A DNA stretch of 64,000 bases, taken from positions 56,050 to 120,049 of the forward strand of contig JBBQPM010000005.1 of NCBI GenBank assembly GCA_038217425.1, given 5' to 3'. This document shows, one piece after another, positions 7,856 to 14,896 of the stretch (position 1 is its first letter; each line of letters opens with the position of its first letter). Made by a program: the position numbers and the translations under genes. The notes beneath the pieces are model-generated. The model was not told where the DNA came from and searched no databases. It was given only the letters and a program-made list of their open reading frames with translations. Source of the stretch: JAIEPT01 sp038217425. Its GTDB lineage: Bacteria > Planctomycetota > Planctomycetia > Gemmatales > Gemmataceae.

Positions 7856-8745
7856 GCCGCGTCCTTTGCCGCCTCTTTTTGGCTGGCCTTGAGATCGTTC
7901 AGGGTTTTCCATTCGAGGAAGGTTTTGAGAACCAGCGTCACGAGCGCCATCGCCACGAGCAAGGTGGCGACGGCGAAGGCGCTGGCCGCCGCCTCTTCGC
8001 TGAGCCCCTCGTAGATGCGTTCGATCGACACCGGCAGCGTTTCGGTCTTGCCGGGAATGCGACCGGAGACGACGTTGACAGCGCCGAACTCGCCTACTGC
8101 GCGGGCGTTGCACAGGAGCACGCCGTACAGAAGTCCCCACTTGATATTGGGGAGCGTGATGTACCAGAACATTTGCCAGGCGCTGGCGCCCAGCGTGCGC
8201 GACGCTTCCTCTTCTTCCGGGCCGAGCGCTTCCATGACGGGAATCAATTCCCGCGCGACGAAGGGGAAGGTGACGAACATGGTCGCGAGGATGATCCCGG
8301 GCAAGGCGAAGATGATCTGCAATCCCAGGGTGTCTTTCAGGAACGGGCCGAAATAGCCGTAGGTGCCGAACAGCAGAACGAAGATGAGCCCGGCAATGAT
8401 CGGCGAGACGGAGAACGGAAGATCGATGAGCGCGGTGAGCAAGGCTTTGCCGCGAAAGTGAAAGCGGGCGATCGCCCAGGCGGCGGCGAGGCCGAAGGTC
8501 ATGTTGAACGCGACGGCGAAGAACGCGGCGATGAGCGTTACGCGGAAAGCCGAGTGGACGTCAGGCCGCATGAGGGCGGCCGCGAAGACGTCCCAGCCCA
8601 AATAGAACGCCTGATAGAGAACGTTCAGCGTTGGTCCCACGACCATAAATCCCAGGAAGAGGAATGTGAAGCCGATCAGGAGGGCGCGCAAGAGCAGCGG
8701 ATCTTTGCGGATGATGCGCTGATTGGCGGCATGGTTGGAAAGCAT
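7852..8745 (-). CDS. cysW: Sulfate/thiosulfate ABC transporter permease CysW
   Basis: 297 residues with six membrane segments, starting with LLRALLIGFTFLFLGFMVVGP. The coupling EAA loop that contacts CysA is visible as EEASRTLGASAWQMFWYITLPNIKWG, followed by NARAVGEFGAVNVVSG, a sequence typical of CysW. Together with CysT it forms the transmembrane channel. It starts about 9 nt after cysT and overlaps cysA by the ATGA motif, so the subunits are translationally coupled. Confidence 0.95.
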   Translation of the reverse strand: MLSNHAANQRIIRKDPLLLRALLIGFTFLFLGFMVVGPTLNVLYQAFYLGWDVFAAALMRPDVHSAFRVTLIAAFFAVAFNMTFGLAAAWAIARFHFRGKALLTALIDLPFSVSPIIAGLIFVLLFGTYGYFGPFLKDTLGLQIIFALPGIILATMFVTFPFVARELIPVMEALGPEEEEASRTLGASAWQMFWYITLPNIKWGLLYGVLLCNARAVGEFGAVNVVSGRIPGKTETLPVSIERIYEGLSEEAAASAFAVATLLVAMALVTLVLKTFLEWKTLNDLKASQKEAAKDAA

Positions 8746-8754
8746 GCGAATTCC

Positions 8755-9654
8755 TTATCGAGCCGGATCGTAACGCCGACTCCAGCGTTCCAGGAGGTTG
8801 ATGAAGAGGAGCGTGAGCAGCGAGAAGAAGAGCAGGACGATGGCGATCGCCGCGGCCTGTTCGTATTTAAATTGCTGGAGTTGCTTGACGATGATGAGCG
8901 GCGGGATCTGCGTTTCGCCAGGGATATTGCTGGCGACAAAGATGACCGAGCCGTACTCGCCCAGACCGCGGGCATAGGCGAGGGCAAAGCCGGTGAGCCA
9001 GGCGGGGAGCAACGCAGGCAAGATCACATGGCGAAACGTCTGCCAGCGCGAGGCGCCGAGGATCGCTGCCGCCTCCTCTAGTTCGGCTTCAAATTCCGCG
9101 AGCACCGGCTGCAGCGAGCGGATCACGAACGGAATGCCGACGAAGACCAGCACCAGCACGATCGCGAAAGGGCCGTCGTGGGCGCGGACGTCGAGCGTGG
9201 CGACGTTTCGGCCGAACCAGCCGTGTGGGCCGAACCAGTGGCCGACCGACCCCTCGGGCTCCAGAAACCCGAGGTATTTGCCGTACCAGCCGTCGCTGAT
9301 AAAGAGCGTGCGAAAGGTGAGTCCCGCGACCGCCGTCGGCAGCGCCAGCGGCAGATCGACGAGGCCGTCGAGCAGTTTTCGACCGGGAAAATCGTAACGC
9401 ACCAGCACCCACGCCGCCAGCAGGCCGAAGACGGCGTTGATGAGTCCCGCGATCAGGGCCACGCTGAAACTAAGTTTGTACGCCGCCACCGCATGTTCGT
9501 CGGTCACCGTGATCCAAAAGTCGTCCCAGGTCATGGACGACGCCTTGATGACGCAGCCCGCGAGCGGGATGAGCACGAGCAGGCTCATGTACATTAGGGC
9601 GAAGCCGAGCGACAAGCGAAAGCCCGGCAGCGCCCTGTAGACCTTAGCCCCCAT
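8755..9654 (-). CDS. cysT: Sulfate/thiosulfate ABC transporter permease CysT
   Basis: 299 residues from the ATG at 9654, two nt after the stop of the binding-protein gene; longer upstream frames overlap that gene and were rejected. Membrane segments include LSLGFALMYMSLLVLIPLAG and AVFGLLAAWVLVRYDFPG. The family motifs DLPLALPTAVAGLTF and the EAA loop EEAAAILGASRWQTFRHVIL are clear, followed by ARGLGEYGSVIFVASNIP. One half of the sulfate channel, partner of CysW. Confidence 0.95.
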   Translation of the reverse strand: MGAKVYRALPGFRLSLGFALMYMSLLVLIPLAGCVIKASSMTWDDFWITVTDEHAVAAYKLSFSVALIAGLINAVFGLLAAWVLVRYDFPGRKLLDGLVDLPLALPTAVAGLTFRTLFISDGWYGKYLGFLEPEGSVGHWFGPHGWFGRNVATLDVRAHDGPFAIVLVLVFVGIPFVIRSLQPVLAEFEAELEEAAAILGASRWQTFRHVILPALLPAWLTGFALAYARGLGEYGSVIFVASNIPGETQIPPLIIVKQLQQFKYEQAAAIAIVLLFFSLLTLLFINLLERWSRRYDPAR

Positions 9655-9656
9655 GT

Positions 9657-10664
9657 TCAACTTCCCTTTTTGCGGTAAATCTGATCGAAAATCGCACGAT
9701 CGGCGAAGAACCTTTCGTTCGCCTGATCCCAACTCCCGACCACGTCTTTGAGCGTGAAGAGCGGAATATCCGCTTCGGCCTTGGCGTGCTTCTTGCGAAT
9801 CTCCGCGTTGATAGGCCGATAGCCATGAGCCGCGATGATCTCCTGGGCCGCGTCTGTGTACAGGAATTGCAGATACGCCTCGGCCAGCGCTCGCGTCTTT
9901 TTCTCGTCGACCACCCGATCGACCACCGCGACTGGCGGCTCGGCCAAGATGCTCACCGAGGGATACACGATCTGCAATTTCTCCTTCGAGAGCTTCTTTA
10001 CCAGAAACGCCTCGTTTTCCCAAGAGAGGAACACGTCCCCCTGCTTCCCCTTGATGAACGTATCCGTGGACCCGCGCGCCCCGGTGTCGAGCTTGAGGAC
10101 GTTCTGATAGAGCCGGGTCACGAACTCCGTTGCCTCGTTGTCGCCCTTTTTCTTATGAAGAGTCACGTAGCCCCAGGCGGCGAGGAAGTTCCAGCGGGCG
10201 CCGCCGGAAGTTTTGGGGTCGGGAGTGATGACCTTGACGTCGTCGCGCACCAGGTCGTCCCAGTCCCTGATATTTTTAGGATTGCCGTCGCGAACCACGA
10301 ATACGATGGTCGACGTGTAGGGGGAGGAATTCGACTCAAGCCGCTTCTGCCAGTCTGGGTTAATGATCCCCGTTCTGGCGATGGCGTCGATGTCTCCGCC
10401 GAGTGCGAGCGTGACCACGTCCGCCTTCTGGCCGTTGATGACCGACCCGGCCTGGGCGCCCGAACCGCCGTGCACGGTGTTCACGCTTACCTGCTTGCCC
10501 TTGGAAGCTTGATCCTTGACGAACGCCGGGTTGATGGCTGCATAGAGTTCACGCGTCGGATCGTACGAGACATTAAGTAGCTCGTGTTCCGATGTCTTGG
10601 GGCTGCAACCGACCACACTTCCCAAAATCGTCAGCACGCCGGCCGTCAGGATAGATCGAAACAT
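9657..10664 (-). CDS. Sulfate ABC transporter substrate-binding lipoprotein
   Basis: 335 residues of the Sbp/CysP family. The N-terminus is a lipoprotein signal (VLTILGSVVGC), so the mature protein is likely tethered by Cys20. Family signatures include LNVSYDPTRELY, VNTVHGGSGAQAGSVINGQ, DVVTLALGGDIDAI, DPKTSGGARWNFLAAW and the C-terminal YRPIN. It captures sulfate or thiosulfate outside the membrane and hands it to CysT/CysW. First gene of the operon; a divergent Rrf2 regulator sits upstream and a 17-bp dyad lies in the shared intergenic region. Confidence 0.94.
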   Translation of the reverse strand: MFRSILTAGVLTILGSVVGCSPKTSEHELLNVSYDPTRELYAAINPAFVKDQASKGKQVSVNTVHGGSGAQAGSVINGQKADVVTLALGGDIDAIARTGIINPDWQKRLESNSSPYTSTIVFVVRDGNPKNIRDWDDLVRDDVKVITPDPKTSGGARWNFLAAWGYVTLHKKKGDNEATEFVTRLYQNVLKLDTGARGSTDTFIKGKQGDVFLSWENEAFLVKKLSKEKLQIVYPSVSILAEPPVAVVDRVVDEKKTRALAEAYLQFLYTDAAQEIIAAHGYRPINAEIRKKHAKAEADIPLFTLKDVVGSWDQANERFFADRAIFDQIYRKKGS

Positions 10665-10733
10665 GGTCGGTCTCTCGCAACAGGACTAAATTGATAAAAT
10701 AGACCGGAACGCTCACCATTCGTCGGTCGAACT

Positions 10734-10750
10734 TTGACAACGATTATCAA
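10734..10750 (+). promoter_or_regulatory. dyad operator candidate, copy 1 (overlaps a promoter)
   Basis: TTGACAACGATTATCAA has TTGA/TCAA ends and recurs almost exactly at 11279-11295 (TTGACAAACATTATCAA). Its first six bases could be a -35 box, with a weak -10 (AATGTA) 17 nt on, driving the Rrf2 gene. Located between sbp and the Rrf2 gene, it is a good candidate for autoregulation and control of the cys operon. Inference only. Confidence 0.5.
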
Positions 10751-10806
10751 CTTAGTAATGTATATCGGCTGCGGCAAGATCATAATTGAGAAAAACGGAG
10801 CAGTTC

Positions 10807-11238
10807 ATGCGAATCTCGGCGAAAGCGGAATATGCCTGCGTGGCCATGGTGGAGCTCGCCAGCCGCCATCAAGAGAAATCCCCCACCAGCATCAAGCTCA
10901 TCGCCGAAAGTTACGGCATTTCCCAGGCATTTCTGATGCAGATCTTCTTGCAACTCAAGGGATCCTCCATGGTTACGAGCAGCCGAGGCGCCGCGGGGGG
11001 GTACATGCTGGCCCGCGCTCCGGAAAAGATCTCGCTCGCCGAAGTGGTCACTGCCATCGACGGTCCCCCGACGGCGACATGGGCCCTGTCCGGCCTGAAC
11101 GAATCGCCGGTAGTCAATATGCTCAAAGGACTTTGGGAAAAAATCCAGGACGCCGAACAGAAACTCCTCGACGAAATCAGCCTCAGCGACGTCCTGAAAC
11201 AGTCCGGCGACTCCGGGATCGTCTTTTACCAAATCTGA
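10807..11238 (+). CDS. Rrf2-family transcriptional regulator
   Basis: 143 residues from the ATG at 10807, preceded by CGGAG at 10796-10800; a TTG at 10786 is less likely. The N-terminal winged helix is typical of Rrf2: MRISAKAEYACVAMVELA, IAESYGISQAFLMQIFLQLK, then the wing SSRGAAGGYMLARAPEKISL. The three clustered cysteines that bind Fe-S in IscR/NsrR are absent; only one Cys (in EYAC) is present. It therefore resembles the cluster-free CymR branch, which represses sulfur-uptake genes with cysteine synthase. Its divergent position beside the sulfate transporter supports a role in sulfur control. Confidence 0.88.
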   Translation: MRISAKAEYACVAMVELASRHQEKSPTSIKLIAESYGISQAFLMQIFLQLKGSSMVTSSRGAAGGYMLARAPEKISLAEVVTAIDGPPTATWALSGLNESPVVNMLKGLWEKIQDAEQKLLDEISLSDVLKQSGDSGIVFYQI

Positions 11239-11278
11239 TCCCGAATGTTAAGAACCAAACTTTTCAGCGATTCCCTCA

Positions 11279-11307
11279 TTGACAAACATTATCAAGACGA
11301 TCATAAT
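11279..11307 (+). promoter_or_regulatory. sigma-70-type promoter with dyad operator candidate, copy 2
   Basis: TTGACA at 11279-11284, a 17-nt spacer and CATAAT at 11302-11307 make a good promoter for the winged-helix gene at 11347. The first 17 nt repeat the dyad seen at 10734-10750 with two differences, so both promoters are probably under the same regulator, likely the neighbouring Rrf2 protein. Confidence 0.55.
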
Positions 11308-11346
11308 ACTAGAGTTGACGCATCGTACTCTTGATCATGGTCTTTC

Positions 11347-11595
11347 ATGGACGCGAACCTCGCATTTCATCTGACCGAGACGGAACGGAAGATTCTCACC
11401 GTCCTCAGTCGCCAGCCGGGCCGAATCTACACCCGGCAAGAACTGATCGCCGAGATTATGCCGGGCGTCAAGGTGTTGCCACGCACCATTGACGTGCACA
11501 TTCGACATCTCCGCGAAAAGCTGGGCCCCGCCGGCGAACGGGTGCGGACCATCCGCAAACAAGGCTACGTCTATCAACATTCCGGAAAGGGATGA
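11347..11595 (+). CDS. stand-alone OmpR/PhoB-type winged-helix DNA-binding protein
   Basis: Only 82 residues: the complete C-terminal DNA-binding domain of an OmpR/PhoB response regulator without a receiver domain. Visible are FHLTETERKILTVLSRQPGR, the helix TRQELIAEIM, the recognition helix LPRTIDVHIRHLREKLG and the wing VRTIRKQGYVY. It cannot be phosphorylated like a normal response regulator and may act constitutively or through a partner. It has its own promoter with the same dyad as the Rrf2 gene, and is followed by a hairpin and a tiny ORF in the same direction. Confidence 0.85.
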   Translation: MDANLAFHLTETERKILTVLSRQPGRIYTRQELIAEIMPGVKVLPRTIDVHIRHLREKLGPAGERVRTIRKQGYVYQHSGKG

Positions 11596-11623
11596 ACCTA
11601 TGAGCCGCTATTGGGTGTCGTGT

Positions 11624-11668
11624 ACCTGTCCCAGGCCCGGAAGGAGACGTCCTCTTTTCCGGGCAGGT
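11624..11668 (+). other. strong RNA hairpin between two small genes
   Basis: Stem GCCCGGAA (11635-11642) pairs with TTCCGGGC (11657-11664); the loop can pair further (AGGA/TCCT) and outer ACCT/AGGT close the base across a bulge. No T-tract follows, so it is more likely a processing, stability or attenuator element than a terminator. Confidence 0.45.
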
Positions 11669-11709
11669 TCGCTCGCATTCTTGTCGCACGAGTTTACTGG
11701 AGTTTCACG

Positions 11710-11886
11710 ATGGTCGCAGCGCTTTATTCCCTTCCCACGCAAGATGAGCTGATCGCACGAGTCACCGACATCGCTTACCGCAAGCTGCTGGAACGAGGCA
11801 TTCAGGGGAGCTTCGTCGATCTACAGCTCGATTTATGGTACCAGATGCGCGGAGCCTTCGAGCAGGCGGGGCCGGAACAGAATTAG
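11710..11886 (+). CDS. hypothetical small protein
   Basis: 58 residues from the ATG at 11710, preceded by CTGGAG about 8 nt upstream; a TTG at 11611 in the same frame would run through the hairpin and is less likely. The sequence is mostly helical and acidic (PTQDELIARVTDIAYRKLL, FVDLQLDLWYQMRGAF) with no Cys, signal or membrane segment. It lies downstream of the winged-helix gene and probably shares its transcript. No family recognised; it could be a small regulatory partner. Confidence 0.45.
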   Translation: MVAALYSLPTQDELIARVTDIAYRKLLERGIQGSFVDLQLDLWYQMRGAFEQAGPEQN

Positions 11887-11887
11887 C

Positions 11888-11962
11888 CGAAAGCCCAGGG
11901 AAGGCTTTCCCTGGGGAGGCGCACACGGGCGCTTCCCCAGGGACGCCGTCCCTGGGCTTTCG
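11888..11962. repeat. palindromic repeat (GAAAGCCCAGGGA family, copy 1)
   Basis: Inverted arms beginning CGAAAGCCCAGGGA and ending TCCCTGGGCTTTCG enclose a second smaller hairpin. A related copy is at 19526-19624. It lies between two convergent genes (ends 11886 and 11967) and may serve as their terminator. Confidence 0.85.
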
Positions 11963-11966
11963 TCTG

Positions 11967-13166
11967 CTACTTCAACTCGCCGCGCAATAACATTGCGAGG
12001 CGATCGAGTCCCTTGTTGAGGACTTCACGGCTGGTTGCGAACGAGAGGCGCGCGTAGCCCTCGGCGCCGAACGCGGAGCCTTGCACGAGGTTGACGTGGG
12101 CCACTTCTAGCGCCACGTTGCAGAAGTCGAGCGAATTTTCGATCCGCCGGCCTGCCAACTCTTTCCCAAAATACGACGATACGTTGAAGAAGCAGTAGAA
12201 CGCCCCTTCCGGAAAGGGACAGCGAATCCCCGGCAACTCTGTCAGGCGCTTGTAGACGAGGTCGCGGCGAGCGGCGAACTCCTTGCGCATCTCCGACACG
12301 CACTGCTGATCGCCGTCCAGGGCGGCGATGGCGGCGAGCTGGCTGATGCTCGACGGACAGCTGGTTTCTTGACTTTGCACCTTGTCGATCGCCTTGATAA
12401 CGTGCGCGGGGCCGACCGTCCAACCGAGCCGCCAACCTGTCATCGCGTATGTCTTGCTCACGCCGGAAACGGTCAGCGTCAGGTCGGCGAGGCCCGGCCG
12501 AAGCGTCGCGAAACAGGTCGCCGTCGCGGACCCGTAGATTAGTTGCTCATAAATCTCGTCGCTGAGCACGGGGAGCTGCGCCTCGAGGCAGACGTCCGCG
12601 AGGGCTTCGAGTTCGGCGCGGGTGTAGACGGAGCCGGTCGGGTTGCTCGGCGAGTTGAGCATGAGGAGTTTTGAGTCGGGCGTGATTTCGCGCCGCAGCT
12701 GGTCGGCCGTCATCTTGAAGCCGTTCTCCTCGGTGGTCTCGATGAGTTTGTACCTGGCGCCGGTCATTTGCACGAGGTCGGAGTAGCTCACCCAATAAGG
12801 GGCCGGGATGAGAACTTCATCGCCAGGCCCGACGAGGACGGCGAGGACGTTGTGGATCGAATGCTTGGCGCCGTTGGAGACGATGACCTGGTCGGCAGTC
12901 ACGTCGAGCTGGTAGGTTCGCTTGTACCAGCGGGCGATGCACGCTTTGAGTTCGGCGAGACCGCCGGCGGGGGTGTAGTGCGTATGGCCGTCGAGCATGG
13001 CCTTGTGCCCGGCGGCGATGATGTGCGCCGGGGTGTTGTAATCGGGTTCGCCGAGGCTGAAGTCGTAGATGGTTTTGCCTTCGCCGCGGAGCTTGCGCGC
13101 CTTGGCGCCGGCGGCGAGGGTCGCGGACGCCTGGACTTCGCTGGCCATTTTCGAGATCGTGAGCAT
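11967..13166 (-). CDS. Aspartate/aromatic aminotransferase, class I fold
   Basis: 399 residues, typical length for a PLP-dependent subgroup I-gamma aminotransferase. It moves an amino group between an amino acid (probably aspartate) and 2-oxoglutarate in the cytosol. Signatures are DFSLGEPDYNTP near the N-terminus, YTPAGGLAELK, the PLP-phosphate contact SNGAKHSIHN, LNSPSNPTGSVYT with the conserved Asn, LSDEIYEQLIY with Asp and Tyr, and the Schiff-base lysine in VSGVSKTYAMTGWRLGW (about residue 239). Arg near the C-terminus in GYARLSFATS would bind the substrate carboxylate. A palindrome follows the gene. Confidence 0.92.
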   Translation of the reverse strand: MLTISKMASEVQASATLAAGAKARKLRGEGKTIYDFSLGEPDYNTPAHIIAAGHKAMLDGHTHYTPAGGLAELKACIARWYKRTYQLDVTADQVIVSNGAKHSIHNVLAVLVGPGDEVLIPAPYWVSYSDLVQMTGARYKLIETTEENGFKMTADQLRREITPDSKLLMLNSPSNPTGSVYTRAELEALADVCLEAQLPVLSDEIYEQLIYGSATATCFATLRPGLADLTLTVSGVSKTYAMTGWRLGWTVGPAHVIKAIDKVQSQETSCPSSISQLAAIAALDGDQQCVSEMRKEFAARRDLVYKRLTELPGIRCPFPEGAFYCFFNVSSYFGKELAGRRIENSLDFCNVALEVAHVNLVQGSAFGAEGYARLSFATSREVLNKGLDRLAMLLRGELK

Positions 13167-13210
13167 GATCGGATTCCCCTCGTTCGCAGCTGCATGGAAT
13201 GTACGAAAGA

Positions 13211-13337
13211 ACTAACCACAGAGACACCGAGGACACAGAGAAAATGCGTTGCGAAATAACGGAGGTAAAATGCGCACCGCACTCGCCCCGTATTTCTTTC
13301 TCTTCTTCTCTGTGATCTCTGTGGCTCTGTGGTTAGT
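13211..13337. repeat. CACAGAG-type inverted repeat, copy 1
   Basis: Arms at 13211-13240 and 13308-13337 (ACTAACCACAGAG...GACACAGAG and its complement) flank a 67-nt centre. The same CACAGAG arrangement appears at 35671-35778. It fills the gap between the aminotransferase start and the stop of the next gene. Confidence 0.8.
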
Positions 13338-13372
13338 TTTTTGGTTCATCGACACGGCAATTTTATTTGCGG

Positions 13373-14128
13373 TCACAGCGTTTGCAATCGTTCCTGGATC
13401 AGGCGTTCTTGCAACGGCCCCGCGAGATCGAGGTAGGCCGAGTGCGCCTGGCCTGTGGCCGCGTGGCGGCGTTCCAGATTGGCGAGCATCGCCTCGCTCT
13501 GCTGATTCGCGATCAACGTTTCCAGCAATTCGCGCAACTCGGGATCGCCCGGCAACGTCTCGAGCAGATCGAGCAAGATCGGCAACGCGCGTTCAGGGTC
13601 GTGCCGGCCCAGGTGGCTCGCGGCCTGAAAGCGGACGTTGGCGTCGACGTCATGCAGGTACTTGTTCACGTCGACTTGATCGGGATAATGACGTAACAGG
13701 TACTGAAGCGAGCGATGGCGCAGCGGGTCGTCGAAGACGTCGAGGGAGCGTTGGGCGTCTTCCTTGACGTCTTCGCGCGGCGGACCGCCCAGGAGGTCGA
13801 GCGCGGTGAGCATGTCGTCTTGGTCGAGGGCGTCTTCCAGGCGGGCGATTTCGATCGGCACGCCATGCTCGGCGGCGTCGGCGCGGGAGAGGGCCTTGTC
13901 GGTGTGGTGGGTGAGCCGGCGTTTTTCGACGTCGATTTCGTGGGCGGCCTTTTGCGTGTCGTGAAAGGCCCAGCCGAAGAACAAGAACATGGCGCCGGCG
14001 GCGACCGCAAGCAGAACCACGAAGTTGAGGCGGTCGGGCGTGCCGGAGAAGAAGAGCGTGACGACGGCGAGTACGCCGATCATCAGCACGACGATGAGGA
14101 GACTGAATTTCCTCAAGAGATAGAGCAT
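13373..14128 (-). CDS. hypothetical membrane-anchored protein with HEAT-like helices
   Basis: 251 residues. Two membrane segments at the N-terminus (LLIVVLMIGVLAVVTLFF and VVLLAVAAGAMFLFFGWAF) are followed by a cytoplasmic helical region of about 180 residues with HEAT-like repeats such as YLHDVDANVRFQAASHLG and LPILLDLLETLPGDPELRELL. It could be a membrane-tethered scaffold. No named family recognised. It is transcribed alone, away from the cytochrome gene. Confidence 0.65.
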   Translation of the reverse strand: MLYLLRKFSLLIVVLMIGVLAVVTLFFSGTPDRLNFVVLLAVAAGAMFLFFGWAFHDTQKAAHEIDVEKRRLTHHTDKALSRADAAEHGVPIEIARLEDALDQDDMLTALDLLGGPPREDVKEDAQRSLDVFDDPLRHRSLQYLLRHYPDQVDVNKYLHDVDANVRFQAASHLGRHDPERALPILLDLLETLPGDPELRELLETLIANQQSEAMLANLERRHAATGQAHSAYLDLAGPLQERLIQERLQTL

Positions 14129-14185
14129 AGCGGTTGAATCCTGGCACGAACGTGCGAAGGGCGTATGAAACTCGCGGGGAGAGTG

Positions 14186-14214
14186 TTGACATCCGTTAGG
14201 CGGTCGCGTATGTT
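14186..14214 (+). promoter_or_regulatory. sigma-70-type promoter for the small cytochrome
   Basis: TTGACA (14186-14191), a 17-nt spacer and TATGTT (14209-14214) closely match consensus. Transcription would start near 14221, leaving a leader of about 270 nt before the cytochrome ATG at 14492. Confidence 0.6.
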
Positions 14215-14220
14215 AGGCCG

Positions 14221-14491
14221 CGGGTAAGTTTTATGGAAGCGTCCTAAACTTTCCAAGTTGCCTTTTGAACGCTCACGAGGATCGTGAGTCCCGCCCAGGG
14301 TTTCTCCGCGAAAGATCGAATATCTGGCAAGAAACCTTCGTCCATGGGTATGGCAGCGGTCGCTTTGACGTGGCGACGAGCATGTAGTTTTCGGCACGAA
14401 CCCTTTCTGGGAAAAGGCGAAGGTCGCTTTTTCGGACAGAGAGGGAGCCGTCCTCTCCCTGTGGGAAGACGATAAATTAAGGTGGGAATCT
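14221..14491 (+). other. long 5-prime leader of the cytochrome transcript
   Basis: About 270 nt with no credible ORF. A bulged stem at 14436-14462 (ACAG-AGAGG paired with CCTCT-CC-CTGT) lies about 20 nt before the ribosome binding site AGGTGGGA. The leader could hold a riboswitch, a thermosensor or a separate small RNA; no known class is recognised. Confidence 0.35.
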
Positions 14492-14833
14492 ATGAAGTAT
14501 TTGATCGGCGGCGCGTTCGCCATGGTGGCCATGGTGCTGGCTCTGAACACGAGCACGGGCGGCGAAAAGAAGATTACCAACAAGCAAATCATGGCCAAGG
14601 TCATGAAGGATGCGGCCCTTCAGAAGAAGTTGCTCTCGGGCTCGGCCACCGCGGAAGAAAAGAAGATGGTTCTGGAACACGTGACCGCGATGGTGAGCAA
14701 TGCGCCCAACAAGGGCGACCAGGCGGAATTCAAAGCCAAGGCCGAAGCGCTGGTCGCTGCCGCCAAGGCGGGCGACCCGACGCTGTGGAAAGCCGCCGCC
14801 AATTGCGCCGCCTGCCACAAGGCCCACAAGTAA
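14492..14833 (+). CDS. small secreted c-type cytochrome, cytochrome c-prime-like
   Basis: 113 residues. A signal peptide (YLIGGAFAMVAMVLALN) is followed by an all-helical domain rich in Lys and Ala. The heme-binding CXXCH is at the extreme C-terminus (NCAACHKAHK, Cys105/Cys108/His109), the arrangement of cytochrome c-prime. The heme would be attached outside the cytoplasm. The role is probably electron transfer or gas/redox sensing; no oxidase or dehydrogenase genes are adjacent. A good Shine-Dalgarno (AGGTGGGA) precedes the ATG, a strong promoter lies about 280 nt upstream, and a strong terminator follows. Confidence 0.8.
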   Translation: MKYLIGGAFAMVAMVLALNTSTGGEKKITNKQIMAKVMKDAALQKKLLSGSATAEEKKMVLEHVTAMVSNAPNKGDQAEFKAKAEALVAAAKAGDPTLWKAAANCAACHKAHK

Positions 14834-14855
14834 ACGCTCCTGCGACTTCGGTCAA

Positions 14856-14890
14856 CGAAAACACCCGCGATCACCTCGCGGGTGTTTTCG
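14856..14890. terminator. bidirectional rho-independent terminator
   Basis: A perfect 14-bp stem, CGAAAACACCCGCG paired with CGCGGGTGTTTTCG around a 7-nt loop, has A-rich and T-rich outer edges. It lies between the convergent cytochrome (ends 14833) and TPR lipoprotein (ends 14897). Confidence 0.85.
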
Positions 14891-14896
14891 TTTGTG

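Noticed and set aside
7856..8140. 95-codon N-terminal extension of cysA
   Set aside because: The extension reads as Arg-rich shadow of cysW; the ATG at 7855 overlaps the cysW stop as expected for a coupled operon.
9655..10023. 123-codon N-terminal extension of cysT
   Set aside because: It overlaps the substrate-binding-protein gene and is Arg/Gly-rich; the ATG at 9654 gives a normal CysT.
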